From Salinicoccus kekensis (GTDB lineage: Bacteria; Bacillota; Bacilli; Staphylococcales; Salinicoccaceae): a stretch of 64,000 nt of DNA. The notes beneath the pieces are model-generated. The model made no database searches and was not told the origin of the DNA. It was given only the letters and a program-made list of their open reading frames with translations. Position numbers and translations under genes: made by a program. Location: assembly GCF_900220995.1 (NCBI RefSeq), contig NZ_OBQF01000001.1:682001-746000 (forward strand), given 5' to 3'. Below, piece after piece: positions 17,470-26,282 of this stretch. Positions within the stretch are counted from its first letter, which is position 1. Every line of letters begins with the position of its first letter.

Positions 17470-18533
17470 ATGATGTTCTCCACCGCTTCGTCATCCAGCG
17501 ACTTGACGATCGCCGTGATGAGTTTGACCGCATTGTTCACATCTTCCTTATGCAGGATGGAGACGTTGGAGTGCATGTACCTCAAAGGCACGCCGATGTT
17601 AACGGAAGGTACACCTTCATTTGCAACATGGAAGCCGCCTGAGTCCGTACCGCCGCCCGGCACCGCCTGGAACTGGAACGGGATGCCGTTCTCTTCTGCA
17701 ACTTTCTGGATATGGCGGCGGAAGCCGACATGGCCGATATTGGATGCATCCATCAGGACGATCAGCGGGCCGTCACCGAGTTTACCCTGTCCGTTTTCCG
17801 GTTTCATTCCCGGTGTGTCCCACGCGATGCCGACGTCGACGGAGATCGCAAGGTCCGGCTTCACCGTATTCGCTGAAGTCTTCGCACCGCGCAGTCCCAC
17901 TTCCTCCTGGACGGTCGCACCGCTTACGACGTCGATGCCGAGGTCTTCGCCTTCAAGGTTCTGGAGCACTTCAACGGCGACCACACAGCCCATGCGGTTA
18001 TCCCATGCTTTTGCAAGAAGGTAGTTCTTGTTCGCCATCTCCGTGAATTCCATATGCGGTGTGATCTGGTCACCCGGCTTCACGCCTGCCTTCAGCGCCT
18101 CCTCTTTATCCGCAACACCGATATCGATGAACATGTTTTTGATTTCAACCGGCTTCTTGCGCTCTTCCGGTGAGAGTGCATGCGGCGGTTTTGAACCGAT
18201 GACGCCTGTGAGGACCCCGTCGTCCGTGATGACGTTCATGCGCTGCGACAGCATGACCTGGTTCCACCAGCCGCCGATCGGAGTGAATTTGATGAAGCCG
18301 TTATCGTCGATCTCGGTCACCATGAAGCCGATCTCGTCCAGATGGCCGCCGATCAGGATCGTTTTATTGCCTGAGGACTTGCGTTTGCCGTAGATGCTGC
18401 CGAGGTTGTCTGTCACAATCTCATCACTCACCGGCTCGAGGTACTCTTTCATGAGCCTTTTTACATCATATTCAAATCCTGAGATGCCGTGAGCATCCGT
18501 CAAACTTTTCATCAATGTCAGTTGTTTATCCAT
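17463..18533 (-). CDS. M42-family aminopeptidase (YsdC-like)
   Basis: Cytosolic dimetal aminopeptidase of the tetrahedral TET type, 356 residues. Metal and catalytic residues sit in GGHLDEIGFMV, AWDNRMGC, VQEEVGLRGA (catalytic Glu), SVDVGIAWDTPG and VPLRYMHS. AAAGGAG lies 7 nt upstream of the ATG. It is the Bacillus YsdC equivalent, which in that genus lies near rplT; here rplT is 34 kb away. It is co-transcribed with the downstream RNA methylase. Glutamyl- versus broader specificity is undecided. Confidence 0.92.
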   Translation of the reverse strand: MDKQLTLMKSLTDAHGISGFEYDVKRLMKEYLEPVSDEIVTDNLGSIYGKRKSSGNKTILIGGHLDEIGFMVTEIDDNGFIKFTPIGGWWNQVMLSQRMNVITDDGVLTGVIGSKPPHALSPEERKKPVEIKNMFIDIGVADKEEALKAGVKPGDQITPHMEFTEMANKNYLLAKAWDNRMGCVVAVEVLQNLEGEDLGIDVVSGATVQEEVGLRGAKTSANTVKPDLAISVDVGIAWDTPGMKPENGQGKLGDGPLIVLMDASNIGHVGFRRHIQKVAEENGIPFQFQAVPGGGTDSGGFHVANEGVPSVNIGVPLRYMHSNVSILHKEDVNNAVKLITAIVKSLDDEAVENIIW

Positions 18534-18681
18534 TATGAGTCTCCTTTATCTTGTATTCCCCACCATTTTATCATAACCATTTCAATAGTCGAAATAATAA
18601 TATCGCTTTCAAAACCCCGGCGACGTGGTAATATTGAAGTGCATTATTACATTCGCAACCCTAATGAAGAGGTGGTATATT

Positions 18682-19749
18682 ATGTGGCATCAGACGGAAG
18701 TGACAAAGATCCTAAATATCCGGTATCCGATTATCCAGGCACCGATGGCCGGCTCGACCACGCCTGAACTCGTCGCGGCGGTCGCCAACCAGGGCGGGCT
18801 CGGCAGCATAGGCGCAGGGTACTACACCCCGGAAAAACTGCGCCGGGATATCGAAGATACGCAGGCGCTCACCGACAAACCGTTTGCGGTGAACCTTTTC
18901 GTCCCCGAATACAATGAAGTGACGATTACGCAGATTGAACATATGAAGGAAATACTCTCCCCCTACGATGAGGCGCTCGGCATCACCCCGGATGATCCGA
19001 CCGTCTCAAGGGATGATACGTTCCTCCGCCTGATCGACATCATCATAGAATCCGGAGTGAAGATATGCAGCTTCACCTTCGGCATACCGGAAACGTTGGT
19101 GATAAAGAAACTGCAAGCAGCCGGCATGACACTCATCGGCTGTGCCACCACCGTGGAAGAAGCCGTGATCAATGCACAGGCCGGCATGGATATGGTCGTC
19201 GTCCAGGGCTTTGAAGCGGGCGGCCACAGGGGGTCCTTCCTGAAGAATGCGCTCGATTCCAATGTCGGGACGATGGCACTCGTGCCCCAGGCGGCGGATG
19301 CGGTGGATATACCGGTGATTGCCGCAGGAGGCATCATGGACGGCCGCGGCATCTATGCAAGCCTGATACTCGGTGCGGATGCCGCACAGCTCGGCACGGC
19401 ATTCCTCACGACGGAGGAAAGTGCAGCCCCGGACATCCATAAGAATGTCATACTCGCCAGTGAAGAAGCGGACACCGTGCTGACGAATGTCTTCAGCGGT
19501 AAATATGCGAGGGGCCTGAGGAATGAATTCATAGAAGACATGGAAGTATATGAAGCGGACATACTGCCCTACCCGTTCCAAAACCAGGTTACGAAAAAGA
19601 TGCGGGCAGAAGCGGCGAAATCCGGCAGAAGCGATTTGCTGCATCTCTGGAGCGGCCAGGGCGTGAGGCTCTCCCGTGACGGGGAGGCGGCGGAACTTTT
19701 CAGGGAGCTCGTTTCAGAAGTGGATGAAGTAATCGCAGGATCTAATTGA
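18682..19749 (+). CDS. nitronate monooxygenase-type flavoenzyme
   Basis: A 355-residue FMN TIM-barrel oxidoreductase. Family marks: YPIIQAPMAGSTTPELV at the N terminus, GGLGSIGAGY, FEAGGHRG (flavin phosphate and catalytic-His region, about 185-192), IPVIAAGGIMDG and LGADAAQLGTAFL. Members oxidise propionate-3-nitronate and alkyl nitronates. The start at MWHQTEV is fixed by AGGTGG 6 nt upstream; a longer frame exists but lacks such a site. It is the first accessory gene after the core block and is divergent from the M42 peptidase. Confidence 0.9.
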   Translation: MWHQTEVTKILNIRYPIIQAPMAGSTTPELVAAVANQGGLGSIGAGYYTPEKLRRDIEDTQALTDKPFAVNLFVPEYNEVTITQIEHMKEILSPYDEALGITPDDPTVSRDDTFLRLIDIIIESGVKICSFTFGIPETLVIKKLQAAGMTLIGCATTVEEAVINAQAGMDMVVVQGFEAGGHRGSFLKNALDSNVGTMALVPQAADAVDIPVIAAGGIMDGRGIYASLILGADAAQLGTAFLTTEESAAPDIHKNVILASEEADTVLTNVFSGKYARGLRNEFIEDMEVYEADILPYPFQNQVTKKMRAEAAKSGRSDLLHLWSGQGVRLSRDGEAAELFRELVSEVDEVIAGSN

Positions 19750-19762
19750 ATGACACTGACAC

Positions 19763-19791
19763 CACCCCCCGGCCTCCCAGGTCGGGGGGTG
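19763..19791 (+). terminator. strong hairpin after the nitronate monooxygenase gene
   Basis: A nearly perfect 13-bp stem (CACCCCCCGGCCT / AGGTCGGGGGGTG, loop CCC) lies 13 nt past the stop. No T-run follows directly; the nearest (CGTTTTTTT) is 14 nt further on. It could work as a terminator or only as a 3' stabilising structure. Confidence 0.6.
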
Positions 19792-19889
19792 ATTCTGTAA
19801 CTAACGTTTTTTTATTAATCTTTTTTATAGTTTTCCTTCAAACTCACATGATATTCATCCCAAAACCTGTAAAATAAACAGCCCTCTTC

Positions 19890-19913
19890 CAAGATTTTAA
19901 TATCTCAATCTTG
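19890..19913. repeat. short inverted repeat upstream of the 20.0-kb gene
   Basis: CAAGATT and AATCTTG are separated by 10 bp, about 130 nt before the next ATG. It might be a regulator site. The rest of the 250-nt interval is AT-rich, with no gene that I can support. Confidence 0.3.
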
Positions 19914-20044
19914 ATCAAAATGTCACAGTCTTGCAGAAAATCTCATAGATATTCAAAATTCATACAATTTATTGCTATAAAATTGGCCTGATATACTCTA
20001 TAATTGAACCAATATTCCTTAAAAATAAAGACATGGAGGCCACC

Positions 20045-20881
20045 ATGAAAATCATTCTTCATGAAAATATCTCTGCGTATCTGCAGAAAAAAAATATAAT
20101 GCCGAATTACCTTTCATCCGGGCACGGTGTGACGTGTGAGGGGGAGGAGGGAATACTCGCCTACCTGTATTATTCCCTCAACCCTTACCACCCCTCTGCA
20201 CCGTACCTGCGATTTGCAGTGCTGGATCAGAGTGTGGATGCGGAGACAATTGTGGAAATGTACGAAAAATTGAAGTCCACCCTGCCGCTGTCGGACATCA
20301 TCCTGGAAATCCACCGGAACCATGACCTATACGAAAAGCTGATCACTACACATGATTTCGAAGAGTTCAGGAAGACTTACGAAGCTGAAGTGGAGATCAG
20401 TGAAATGGTCAGCCATTACACTGTCGATGAAACAAAATCATACGAGGGGGAGCAGTCATTTGAAATGACCGAAAGCCTGCTCGACCTCTCCAGGAAAGTG
20501 TATGAATCCGTCCATGACACCATCCCGCTGAGGGGGATGACACTTGCTGAATGGAAGGACCTCATCACCGACGACCTTGATCTTGAAAATTCCATCGTCA
20601 TCCATGATGAGGATGAGGCAGTCACCGCCTATATGCTCATTTACGGAGATGAAGATAACTCCAGGGATGTCGGCTACATTTATTATTCAGATGCTGATGC
20701 AAAACAGCGCCTCACTTCAGCTTTCAGGCACACACTGGATAAGCTTCGGGAGGATGGCTATGAACATATCAACCTGGAGATCGATACGACCGACGAATAT
20801 GCATACGGATTCTTCAATGAATTCGTGAATGATGAAGCACCAGTTTTGGTCAGCTATATCCGCCGGCAGAAAAAATCATAA
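20045..20881 (+). CDS. uncharacterised protein, possibly GNAT-like
   Basis: A 278-residue cytosolic, acidic protein without signal peptide or membrane segment. The second half (AVTAYMLIYGD, then DVGYIYYSD, AFRHTLDKLREDGYEHINLEI) has the strand-helix order of an acetyltransferase C-terminal fold, and the first half (GILAYLYYSLNPYHPSAPYL) looks like a second copy, but no acetyl-CoA loop of the Q/RxxGxG/A type is evident. The start is set by GGAGG 5 nt upstream; a longer frame begins 4 codons earlier. Followed closely by an SDR gene. Confidence 0.6.
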   Translation: MKIILHENISAYLQKKNIMPNYLSSGHGVTCEGEEGILAYLYYSLNPYHPSAPYLRFAVLDQSVDAETIVEMYEKLKSTLPLSDIILEIHRNHDLYEKLITTHDFEEFRKTYEAEVEISEMVSHYTVDETKSYEGEQSFEMTESLLDLSRKVYESVHDTIPLRGMTLAEWKDLITDDLDLENSIVIHDEDEAVTAYMLIYGDEDNSRDVGYIYYSDADAKQRLTSAFRHTLDKLREDGYEHINLEIDTTDEYAYGFFNEFVNDEAPVLVSYIRRQKKS

Positions 20882-20916
20882 AGACGATCATATATTATCT
20901 TCGAAAGGGGATGCTT

Positions 20917-21744
20917 ATGAAACAATTATCGGAATGCACAGTTTTGATCACCGGCGCAACAGACGGACTCGGCAAAGCGGCAGCACGATGGTTTGCAGGG
21001 AAAGGTGCAGCAGTACGCCTGCACGGCAGGAACGAAGATAAAGGCAGACGTGTACTGGAAGAGATCGAAGACGCCACCGGCAATACGGACCTGAAATATT
21101 ACAACGGGGACTTCTCCTCACTCGACTCCGTCTCACAGGTCTCAGAAGAGATACTCGACGGCGAAGACCATATCGACATACTGATCAACAATGCAGGCAT
21201 CGGCGGCGGACCGAAGTCAGGCGGCAGGCGCGGCACGAGTCGGGACGGCTTTGAAGAGATCTGGGCGGTGAACTATCTCGCACAGGTGCTCTTCACGAGG
21301 AAGCTTCGGCCTTTATTGAAAAAGGGTTCAAGAATCGTCAATGTCGCATCCATCGGCCAGGCTGAAATCGATTTTGACGACCTCAACATCGAGCATCGAT
21401 ACGACGGGTTCCTCGCATATTCAAGGAGCAAGCTCGCCCTGATCATGTTCACTTTCGATCTGGCTGAAGAGTTGGACGGCGCCGGAATCACGGTCAATGC
21501 CATCCACCCCGCCACACTTATGGAGACGAATATGGTGAATGAGCATTTCGGACGTTCGCAGTCATCGGTGGAAGAAGGGCTCGATGCGCTCGTGTCCCTT
21601 GCGGCCTCTGAAGATACGGAAGGTGTCACGGGGGAATTCTATGACGGAAGACGCCGTTCAAAGGCTCTGGGACAGGCTTACGACCATGAAGCGAGACGAA
21701 AGCTGAAGGCTCAAACCGAGGAGATTTTAAGCGGATATATCTGA
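20917..21744 (+). CDS. short-chain dehydrogenase/reductase
   Basis: A 275-residue classical SDR. The cofactor motif TGATDGLGKA (about 10-19), NNAGIGGG (about 88) and the catalytic YSRSK (YxxxK, about 170) are all present, and HGRNEDKG after the second strand suggests NADP preference. The second ATG is used since AAGGGG lies 6 nt upstream. It is 35 nt after the preceding gene and may share its transcript. The substrate is unknown; the sequence resembles the retinol-dehydrogenase-like subgroup. Confidence 0.88.
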   Translation: MKQLSECTVLITGATDGLGKAAARWFAGKGAAVRLHGRNEDKGRRVLEEIEDATGNTDLKYYNGDFSSLDSVSQVSEEILDGEDHIDILINNAGIGGGPKSGGRRGTSRDGFEEIWAVNYLAQVLFTRKLRPLLKKGSRIVNVASIGQAEIDFDDLNIEHRYDGFLAYSRSKLALIMFTFDLAEELDGAGITVNAIHPATLMETNMVNEHFGRSQSSVEEGLDALVSLAASEDTEGVTGEFYDGRRRSKALGQAYDHEARRKLKAQTEEILSGYI

Positions 21745-21906
21745 TCCGGGTGAAAATCAACGGAAATGACAAAACATTAAGTGATGAATGATACATTGAT
21801 GTAGTAGAATAGGAATTACAATATCATGACCGACTGTGGAAGTATTGAACACTTTCTCTTGTAATGGAAACCGGTATTTGAAGGAAAACGATATGGAGGA
21901 AGTATA

Positions 21907-22800
21907 ATGAAAAAAAGAAATGTCATAAATAAACCCGAGGCGGAATGGATCGTCGAGGAACCCACAGAACTGCTGGAGTATTTGTTTGAAAAGATGCCCG
22001 CACGGAGCCGTAAAGCCGTAAAAGGCATCCTCGGCCGCGGCCAGGTGAGCGTGAACGGCCGGGCCACGACCCAGTTCAACGATATGCTGGAACCGGGTGA
22101 CCGCGTGGAGATCGAAACGCGCACAGGGAAGCATGATGCAAAGATCAGGGGCTTGAAGATCCTGCATGAAGATCGGGACATCATCGTCATCGATAAAGAA
22201 GCGGGTCTTCTGTCCATCGCATCCGAAACGGAAAAGCAGATGACCGCATTCCGCCAGCTGTCCGATTATCTTCAGACGCTTCATCCGAAGAACCGCATTT
22301 TTATAGTGCACCGCCTGGACCGGGATACATCGGGTGTGATGATATTCGCAAAGAACAAACAGGTCCAGCAGAAGCTGCAGAATGATTGGGGCAGCATCGT
22401 TTCAGAACGTACGTACATCGCACTTGTCGAAGGGAAAGTCGAAAAAGGCGGCACCGTCACTTCATGGCTTTCGGAAAACAAGGCACTGATCATGCGCTCC
22501 AGCCAGAATCCCGAAAAAGGCAAAAAAGCGATCACACACTACAAAGTGCTGAAATCAAATAATAACTTCTCACTGCTCCAGGTGAACCTTGAGACCGGAC
22601 GCAAGAACCAGGTCCGGGTGCATATGCAGGACATCGGCCATCCGATCGTCCGTGATAAGAAATACGGCGCACAGACGAATCCGATCAAAAGGATGGGACT
22701 GCATGCACAGGCGCTTGAATTCAAACATCCGGCGACGGACGAATATGTCCGGTTCGAATCCACGGCACCCGCTTCATTTTCACGCCTGTTCAAGAACTAG
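21907..22800 (+). CDS. RluA-family pseudouridine synthase
   Basis: Isomerises uridine in rRNA or tRNA. The N-terminal S4 RNA-binding domain (RSRKAVKGILGRGQVSVNGR, about 38-57) precedes the catalytic domain with the signature HRLDRDTSGVMIFAKN, whose Asp is the nucleophile. Length (297) and order fit the RluD/YhcT type. GGAGG lies 7 nt before the ATG. The target base cannot be inferred. It converges on the next gene with only 2 nt between the stops. Confidence 0.92.
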   Translation: MKKRNVINKPEAEWIVEEPTELLEYLFEKMPARSRKAVKGILGRGQVSVNGRATTQFNDMLEPGDRVEIETRTGKHDAKIRGLKILHEDRDIIVIDKEAGLLSIASETEKQMTAFRQLSDYLQTLHPKNRIFIVHRLDRDTSGVMIFAKNKQVQQKLQNDWGSIVSERTYIALVEGKVEKGGTVTSWLSENKALIMRSSQNPEKGKKAITHYKVLKSNNNFSLLQVNLETGRKNQVRVHMQDIGHPIVRDKKYGAQTNPIKRMGLHAQALEFKHPATDEYVRFESTAPASFSRLFKN

Positions 22801-22802
22801 AG

Positions 22803-23663
22803 TCATCTCTCGTCCAGAATATCACCCATCTTCTCATTGACGCTTCCGGCATAAACAGAGCCGAACTTCACGAGATGCACCATCAGCAAATACAACTTAT
22901 AAAACCTTATCCGCTCCCATGCCCCGCTGGTGAGCGGATATTTTTCGTCATAAGCGGCATAAAAATCTTCACTGAAGCCGCCGAACACCGTTGTTGCACC
23001 GAGGTCGAATTCACGGTCGCCGTACAATGGTGAGGGATCGAACAACGCCGGCCGCCCGTCTGAAAGAAACATATAATTCCCCGCCCACAGGTCGCCGTGC
23101 AGCAGCGACGGCGCGCTTTGATGGCTGATGAGTGTGTCCTCCATCACTTCATGGACTTCAGCGTACATCTGCAGGTCACTTTCATCCCATAATCCAAGTG
23201 CCGCCAGACGGTCACGGAGCGGCATCATCCTGTTTTCAAGGAACAACTGCTTCCAGGAAGTTGTCCAGCCGGCAGCAAAATGGATATCTCCGCCTTCATG
23301 CGGCAGATCGAAGCCGAACAGGCCATCCTTGTGATGGCTTTTATGCATTTTGGCAACCATATGTCCGAGATCCCGCTGGCTGCCCGTCCCCTCCTCCAGA
23401 TATTCCAGCAGAAGATAGGCATCATCCCCCACCCGTCCGTCTGCGAGCACTCCAGGCACGGTGATCCCCGCTTCGACCATGAGTTTCAGGCCCCTGATTT
23501 CCGCTGCATAGAAATCAGGGCCGCGTCCGGGCTGTACAAGGAGGAAACAAGAATCTTCATCCGTATCGACACGGTAGGCATCATTGACATCCCCGCCCCT
23601 GACAGGCACGATTTTCTGAATGCCGGAAACAGGCAGTTCACTTTTCCAATTTTTAATATCCAT
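22803..23663 (-). CDS. fructosamine kinase family protein
   Basis: A 286-residue aminoglycoside-phosphotransferase-like kinase that by family phosphorylates ketosamines on glycated proteins or amino acids to trigger deglycation. Kinase marks: VRGGDVNDAYRVDT (nucleotide loop), LLHGDLWAGNYM (catalytic loop, HGD) and LFDPSPLYGDREFDLG (metal-binding Asp). I use the ATG, with AAGGGG 9 nt before it; a TTG two codons earlier is too close to that site. It follows the thioesterase gene across a terminator. Confidence 0.85.
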   Translation of the reverse strand: MDIKNWKSELPVSGIQKIVPVRGGDVNDAYRVDTDEDSCFLLVQPGRGPDFYAAEIRGLKLMVEAGITVPGVLADGRVGDDAYLLLEYLEEGTGSQRDLGHMVAKMHKSHHKDGLFGFDLPHEGGDIHFAAGWTTSWKQLFLENRMMPLRDRLAALGLWDESDLQMYAEVHEVMEDTLISHQSAPSLLHGDLWAGNYMFLSDGRPALFDPSPLYGDREFDLGATTVFGGFSEDFYAAYDEKYPLTSGAWERIRFYKLYLLMVHLVKFGSVYAGSVNEKMGDILDER

Positions 23664-23683
23664 ATCCAATATCCCCTTTCAAT

Positions 23684-23710
23684 AAAAAAAGACCGCCTCA
23701 GACGGCAGTC
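23684..23710 (-). terminator. terminator after the thioesterase gene
   Basis: GACTGCCGTC pairs with GGCGGTC, followed by TTTTTTTATT on the minus strand. The stop codon of the thioesterase gene forms part of the stem base, and the ribosome-binding site of the kinase gene follows at once. Confidence 0.85.
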
Positions 23711-24173
23711 ATTTCCTGATTCCGATCGTACGGCCGATTTCCTTCGGCTGATCCATTTCACCCTGGGCCTCATAATAATCTTTGACAGCCTTATCAAGTG
23801 ATGCCGGAAACTCGCCCGGACGGCCCGTTTTGGTATCCATGCCCATGTACATCACTTCATAAGTGGCACACTGTGCATCCTGCTCATTATGCAGTGTCAT
23901 GAAGACATGCAGACGCTTCGCATCAAAGTCATATATCCTGATTTTGATTGTAATCTCTTCACCGGCAAACACTTCGTTCTGGTACACGATATGGTTCTCC
24001 AGAGTGAAGATTGTGAAAGACAGCTCCTTCACTTTCTCCGCGCTGAGCCCGAGATGTGACATCCATTCGAGGCCGGCGTCACTGAATGCACGGCTGTACT
24101 GGCCGTCATTCATGTGTCCGTTGTAATCGAGCCATGATTCAGGCACCGTGGTGCGGTATTCATATAAACCCAT
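23709..24173 (-). CDS. hotdog-fold acyl-CoA thioesterase
   Basis: A 154-residue 4HBT-type protein. WLDYNGHMNDGQYSRAFSDA is the family catalytic segment (Asp/Asn-GHMN), and the beta strands EITIKIRIYDFDAKRLHVFM follow. It hydrolyses some acyl- or hydroxyacyl-CoA; the substrate is not evident. The start MGLYEYR has AAGGAAG 6 nt upstream, while two earlier in-frame ATG codons do not. It is encoded just downstream of, and may be controlled by, the TetR-family regulator. Confidence 0.85.
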   Translation of the reverse strand: MGLYEYRTTVPESWLDYNGHMNDGQYSRAFSDAGLEWMSHLGLSAEKVKELSFTIFTLENHIVYQNEVFAGEEITIKIRIYDFDAKRLHVFMTLHNEQDAQCATYEVMYMGMDTKTGRPGEFPASLDKAVKDYYEAQGEMDQPKEIGRTIGIRK

Positions 24174-24237
24174 AGTCATCTTCCTTTTCAAGTATTATAT
24201 CCACTTTACCATCACTGCACGAAGATTTAAACGGCAT

Positions 24238-24798
24238 TCACTCATCCGCCGTCAAATCCAATATCGAGTTGGATATCAGGTAGACATATGCTTCAAAAAC
24301 TTCACCAGCTGGTGTCGCCGATTCTTCAGTGATCCATTTCTCCAAAATATATACAAGTCCCGAAGCATGGTACCTCTCGACCACCGTCTGTGTGAGCGCC
24401 GATAAATTCGCATCCAGGTTCAAGCCGTGCTTTTCATACACTTTACGGTAGAAAAGCTGCATCTTTTCCTCGAGGACTGCTTCAAAGGAGTTCTGTCCAC
24501 GCACTTGGAACGCCTGCTTATAAAAATCCCGGTTCTTTTCAAAATAACTGAAGATCATCTTCAGCGCTTCCCTTTCCATATCCGCCTCCATCATCGTATG
24601 TATCGCCTGGAACAGCTCCTCCTCCAGAATCACCGAAAACAATTCATATTTGTCCAGAAAATGATTGTAGAATGTCGCCCGCTTCACGCCGGCATCTTCG
24701 GCAATCATCTGTACGGTGATTTTTTCAAATGGATACTGGGGAAGCAGCGCTTTAAAACTCTCGATCAACAGCGGTCGTACATTTTTCTGTTCTGCCAT
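24238..24798 (-). CDS. TetR-family transcriptional regulator
   Basis: A 186-residue repressor-type protein. The helix-turn-helix is ITVQMIAEDAGVKRATFYNHF (about 27-47), followed by an all-helical ligand domain without clear relatives. The start MAEQKN follows GGAGG at 7 nt; the upstream in-frame extension has no such site. It is co-directional with the thioesterase gene. Its ligand and operator are unknown, and no clear palindrome stands in its own upstream region. Confidence 0.9.
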   Translation of the reverse strand: MAEQKNVRPLLIESFKALLPQYPFEKITVQMIAEDAGVKRATFYNHFLDKYELFSVILEEELFQAIHTMMEADMEREALKMIFSYFEKNRDFYKQAFQVRGQNSFEAVLEEKMQLFYRKVYEKHGLNLDANLSALTQTVVERYHASGLVYILEKWITEESATPAGEVFEAYVYLISNSILDLTADE

Positions 24799-24929
24799 GC
24801 ATTTCCCTCCCGGTATCGTCATCCAAACAATTGAATTCCTGTTTTTTATATGACAATTCATTCATTCTGTTCCCGAATCCCGACAAATCTAATCTGAATG
24901 TATGCAATTCAGCACACCTTCCCCCATAC

Positions 24930-24953
24930 GTTTGTTAGGTATACGCCGGTAAT
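24930..24953 (+). promoter_or_regulatory. possible sigma-B-type promoter for the 25.0-kb gene
   Basis: GTTTGT and GGTAAT are spaced 12 bp, about 95 nt before the next gene. The Firmicute sigma-B consensus is GTTTWW-N12-15-GGGWAW, so both boxes depart from it. Taken alone it is weak; it gains weight from similar sites at 34801 and 37818. Confidence 0.3.
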
Positions 24954-24981
24954 GGTTAAATTATAAGTAGAAAGAAAAACA

Positions 24982-25014
24982 AAGGAAGACTGAAATCCCC
25001 TGAACGTCTTCCTT
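24982..25014 (+). other. 9-bp hairpin in the leader of the 25.0-kb gene
   Basis: AAGGAAGAC pairs with GTCTTCCTT around a 15-nt loop, 33 nt before the ATG. No U-run follows, so it is more likely a 5' untranslated structure than a terminator. Confidence 0.4.
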
Positions 25015-25047
25015 CTTAAATTCTAACAACGGAAAGGTGGTAATTTC

Positions 25048-25284
25048 ATGAGTGAACATACTGAGAGACAAACAGAAAGCAGTCTGAACAATACGACAGG
25101 ACTGTGGGTCGGATGGATTGGTCTCATCCTTGGAATCATCGGTTTCTTCTGGCAGCCAATCTTTCTTGGTATTGCAGCGATTATCCTTGGAATCATCGGT
25201 CTGTTCTCCCCACAGAAAGCACTTAACGGAATCGCGTTGGCAATAGGTGTCATCGTGCTGATATACGGCATAGCCATATTATAA
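25048..25284 (+). CDS. 78-residue two-helix membrane protein
   Basis: A polar N-terminal part (1-20, rich in Glu, Thr and Ser) leads into two hydrophobic segments (WIGLILGIIGFFWQPIFLGI and an Ile-rich second helix to the C terminus). The motif LGIIGFF...LGIIGLF is internally repeated, similar to DUF4190-like small membrane proteins. AAAGGTGG lies upstream of the ATG, and a strong terminator follows 40 nt after the stop, so it is a single-gene unit. Function unknown. Confidence 0.75.
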   Translation: MSEHTERQTESSLNNTTGLWVGWIGLILGIIGFFWQPIFLGIAAIILGIIGLFSPQKALNGIALAIGVIVLIYGIAIL

Positions 25285-25324
25285 CCTGATATGGCAGGAT
25301 GAGAATTTAAGATATGAATGACAA

Positions 25325-25360
25325 CAGCCCGGCCTTTTGAAAGGCCCGGGCTGATTTTTT
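25325..25360 (+). terminator. terminator after the 25.0-kb gene
   Basis: CAGCCCGGCCTTT pairs with AAAGGCCCGGGCTG (one bulge), followed by ATTTTTT on the plus strand. Confidence 0.88.
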
Positions 25361-25415
25361 ACATATAAAACTTCTGATGTTGATACGTGTATGAAACAAT
25401 TCATACATCATCCCA

Positions 25416-25616
25416 TCATTCATCAAATTTAACGTGCTCCTCTTCAGAACGGTCCCTTGCAATAATGAAACTGATGACAGTTTCAAGAATGATATAAAGC
25501 AAGGCGGCAGTGATGAACAATGTCCAGGACATGAGCGCAGGATTAACCAAGTAGATACCCACCAGAAAACCTAAAAACAACAAGGTGAACAAACTCCTGA
25601 ATAACCTTAGTTTCAT
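25416..25616 (-). CDS. 66-residue two-helix membrane protein, paralogue A
   Basis: Starts MKLRLFRSLF, with GAAGGGG 6 nt upstream. Two transmembrane helices (about 9-27 and 34-55) are joined by VNPALMSW, and a charged tail (ARDRSEEEHVKFDE) ends it. The same pattern, LR-F-...-NP-LMS-...-FITA..., appears in the gene at 27715, so the two are paralogues. No known domain is recognised. The tail is probably cytoplasmic. Confidence 0.75.
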   Translation of the reverse strand: MKLRLFRSLFTLLFLGFLVGIYLVNPALMSWTLFITAALLYIILETVISFIIARDRSEEEHVKFDE

Positions 25617-25759
25617 AACGATCCCCTTCACTATAAGTATTTAGAATAATCATATAATTTAATACAAAATATGTAAAGATATATATTATTTGTTTGAAGA
25701 CCTCACTAAAAGTGTAAATGTACTGGAAAGAGGACTTTAATCTAAAAGGAAGGATATTC

Positions 25760-25966
25760 GTGAGACTGTTCGAAACAAATAAAACCACCATCATCGTCAG
25801 TCTTCTCTATGTGGCCATCTCTTATATCATATTAAGGTATTTGTTGCCGCCAGGTATGCCTTTGACAATATACACGATCATCCCACTTGGCGTGGTCCTC
25901 ATCAAGATTCTTTTTACTCATATATTAAAATATGATTACTTCAACAAGAAAGAAGAGAATCAATAA
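25760..25966 (+). CDS. 68-residue membrane protein
   Basis: GTG start with GGAAGG 6 nt upstream, giving MRLFETNKTTII. A longer in-frame start 14 codons earlier has no ribosome-binding site. Two hydrophobic helices (about 8-27 and 34-54) and a lysine-rich tail (KYDYFNKKEENQ) follow. It is 24 nt upstream of the next small gene and likely co-transcribed. Function unknown. Confidence 0.65.
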   Translation: MRLFETNKTTIIVSLLYVAISYIILRYLLPPGMPLTIYTIIPLGVVLIKILFTHILKYDYFNKKEENQ

Positions 25967-25990
25967 ATGCATGTCTTGAGGAGGGTTAGT

Positions 25991-26209
25991 ATGTCCAACA
26001 CAAAAATTCTCATTATAACGATACTCGGTGTTCTTGCAGGTTTTCTGTTATTCGGGGTGGCGCGTTATTTTGGTCTGCCGACTTTTGAAACCTTTTTAAC
26101 TGCAGCATTCGGAGAAAATAATATCTGGGCCGTCATCTTTTCGTTGGCGTTGATTCTTTTGATAGTGTTTATGATATTCAGAAGTAGAGATAAAGCAGAA
26201 GAGAATTGA
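25991..26209 (+). CDS. 72-residue membrane protein
   Basis: Starts MSNTKILI, with GGAGG 6 nt upstream; eight in-frame codons before it are not used. A helix near 4-24 (ILIITILGVLAGFLLFGVAR), an amphipathic middle, and a second helix (AVIFSLALILLIVFMIF) end in RSRDKAEEN. The layout matches its neighbours at 25416 and 25760, but the sequences are not clearly homologous. Function unknown. Confidence 0.7.
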   Translation: MSNTKILIITILGVLAGFLLFGVARYFGLPTFETFLTAAFGENNIWAVIFSLALILLIVFMIFRSRDKAEEN

Positions 26210-26282
26210 AACTAAATCAGAATAAATAAATTTATGCCCCAGATTGTATCTGATTCACTTTTCTATAGTAAGTGAATATACT

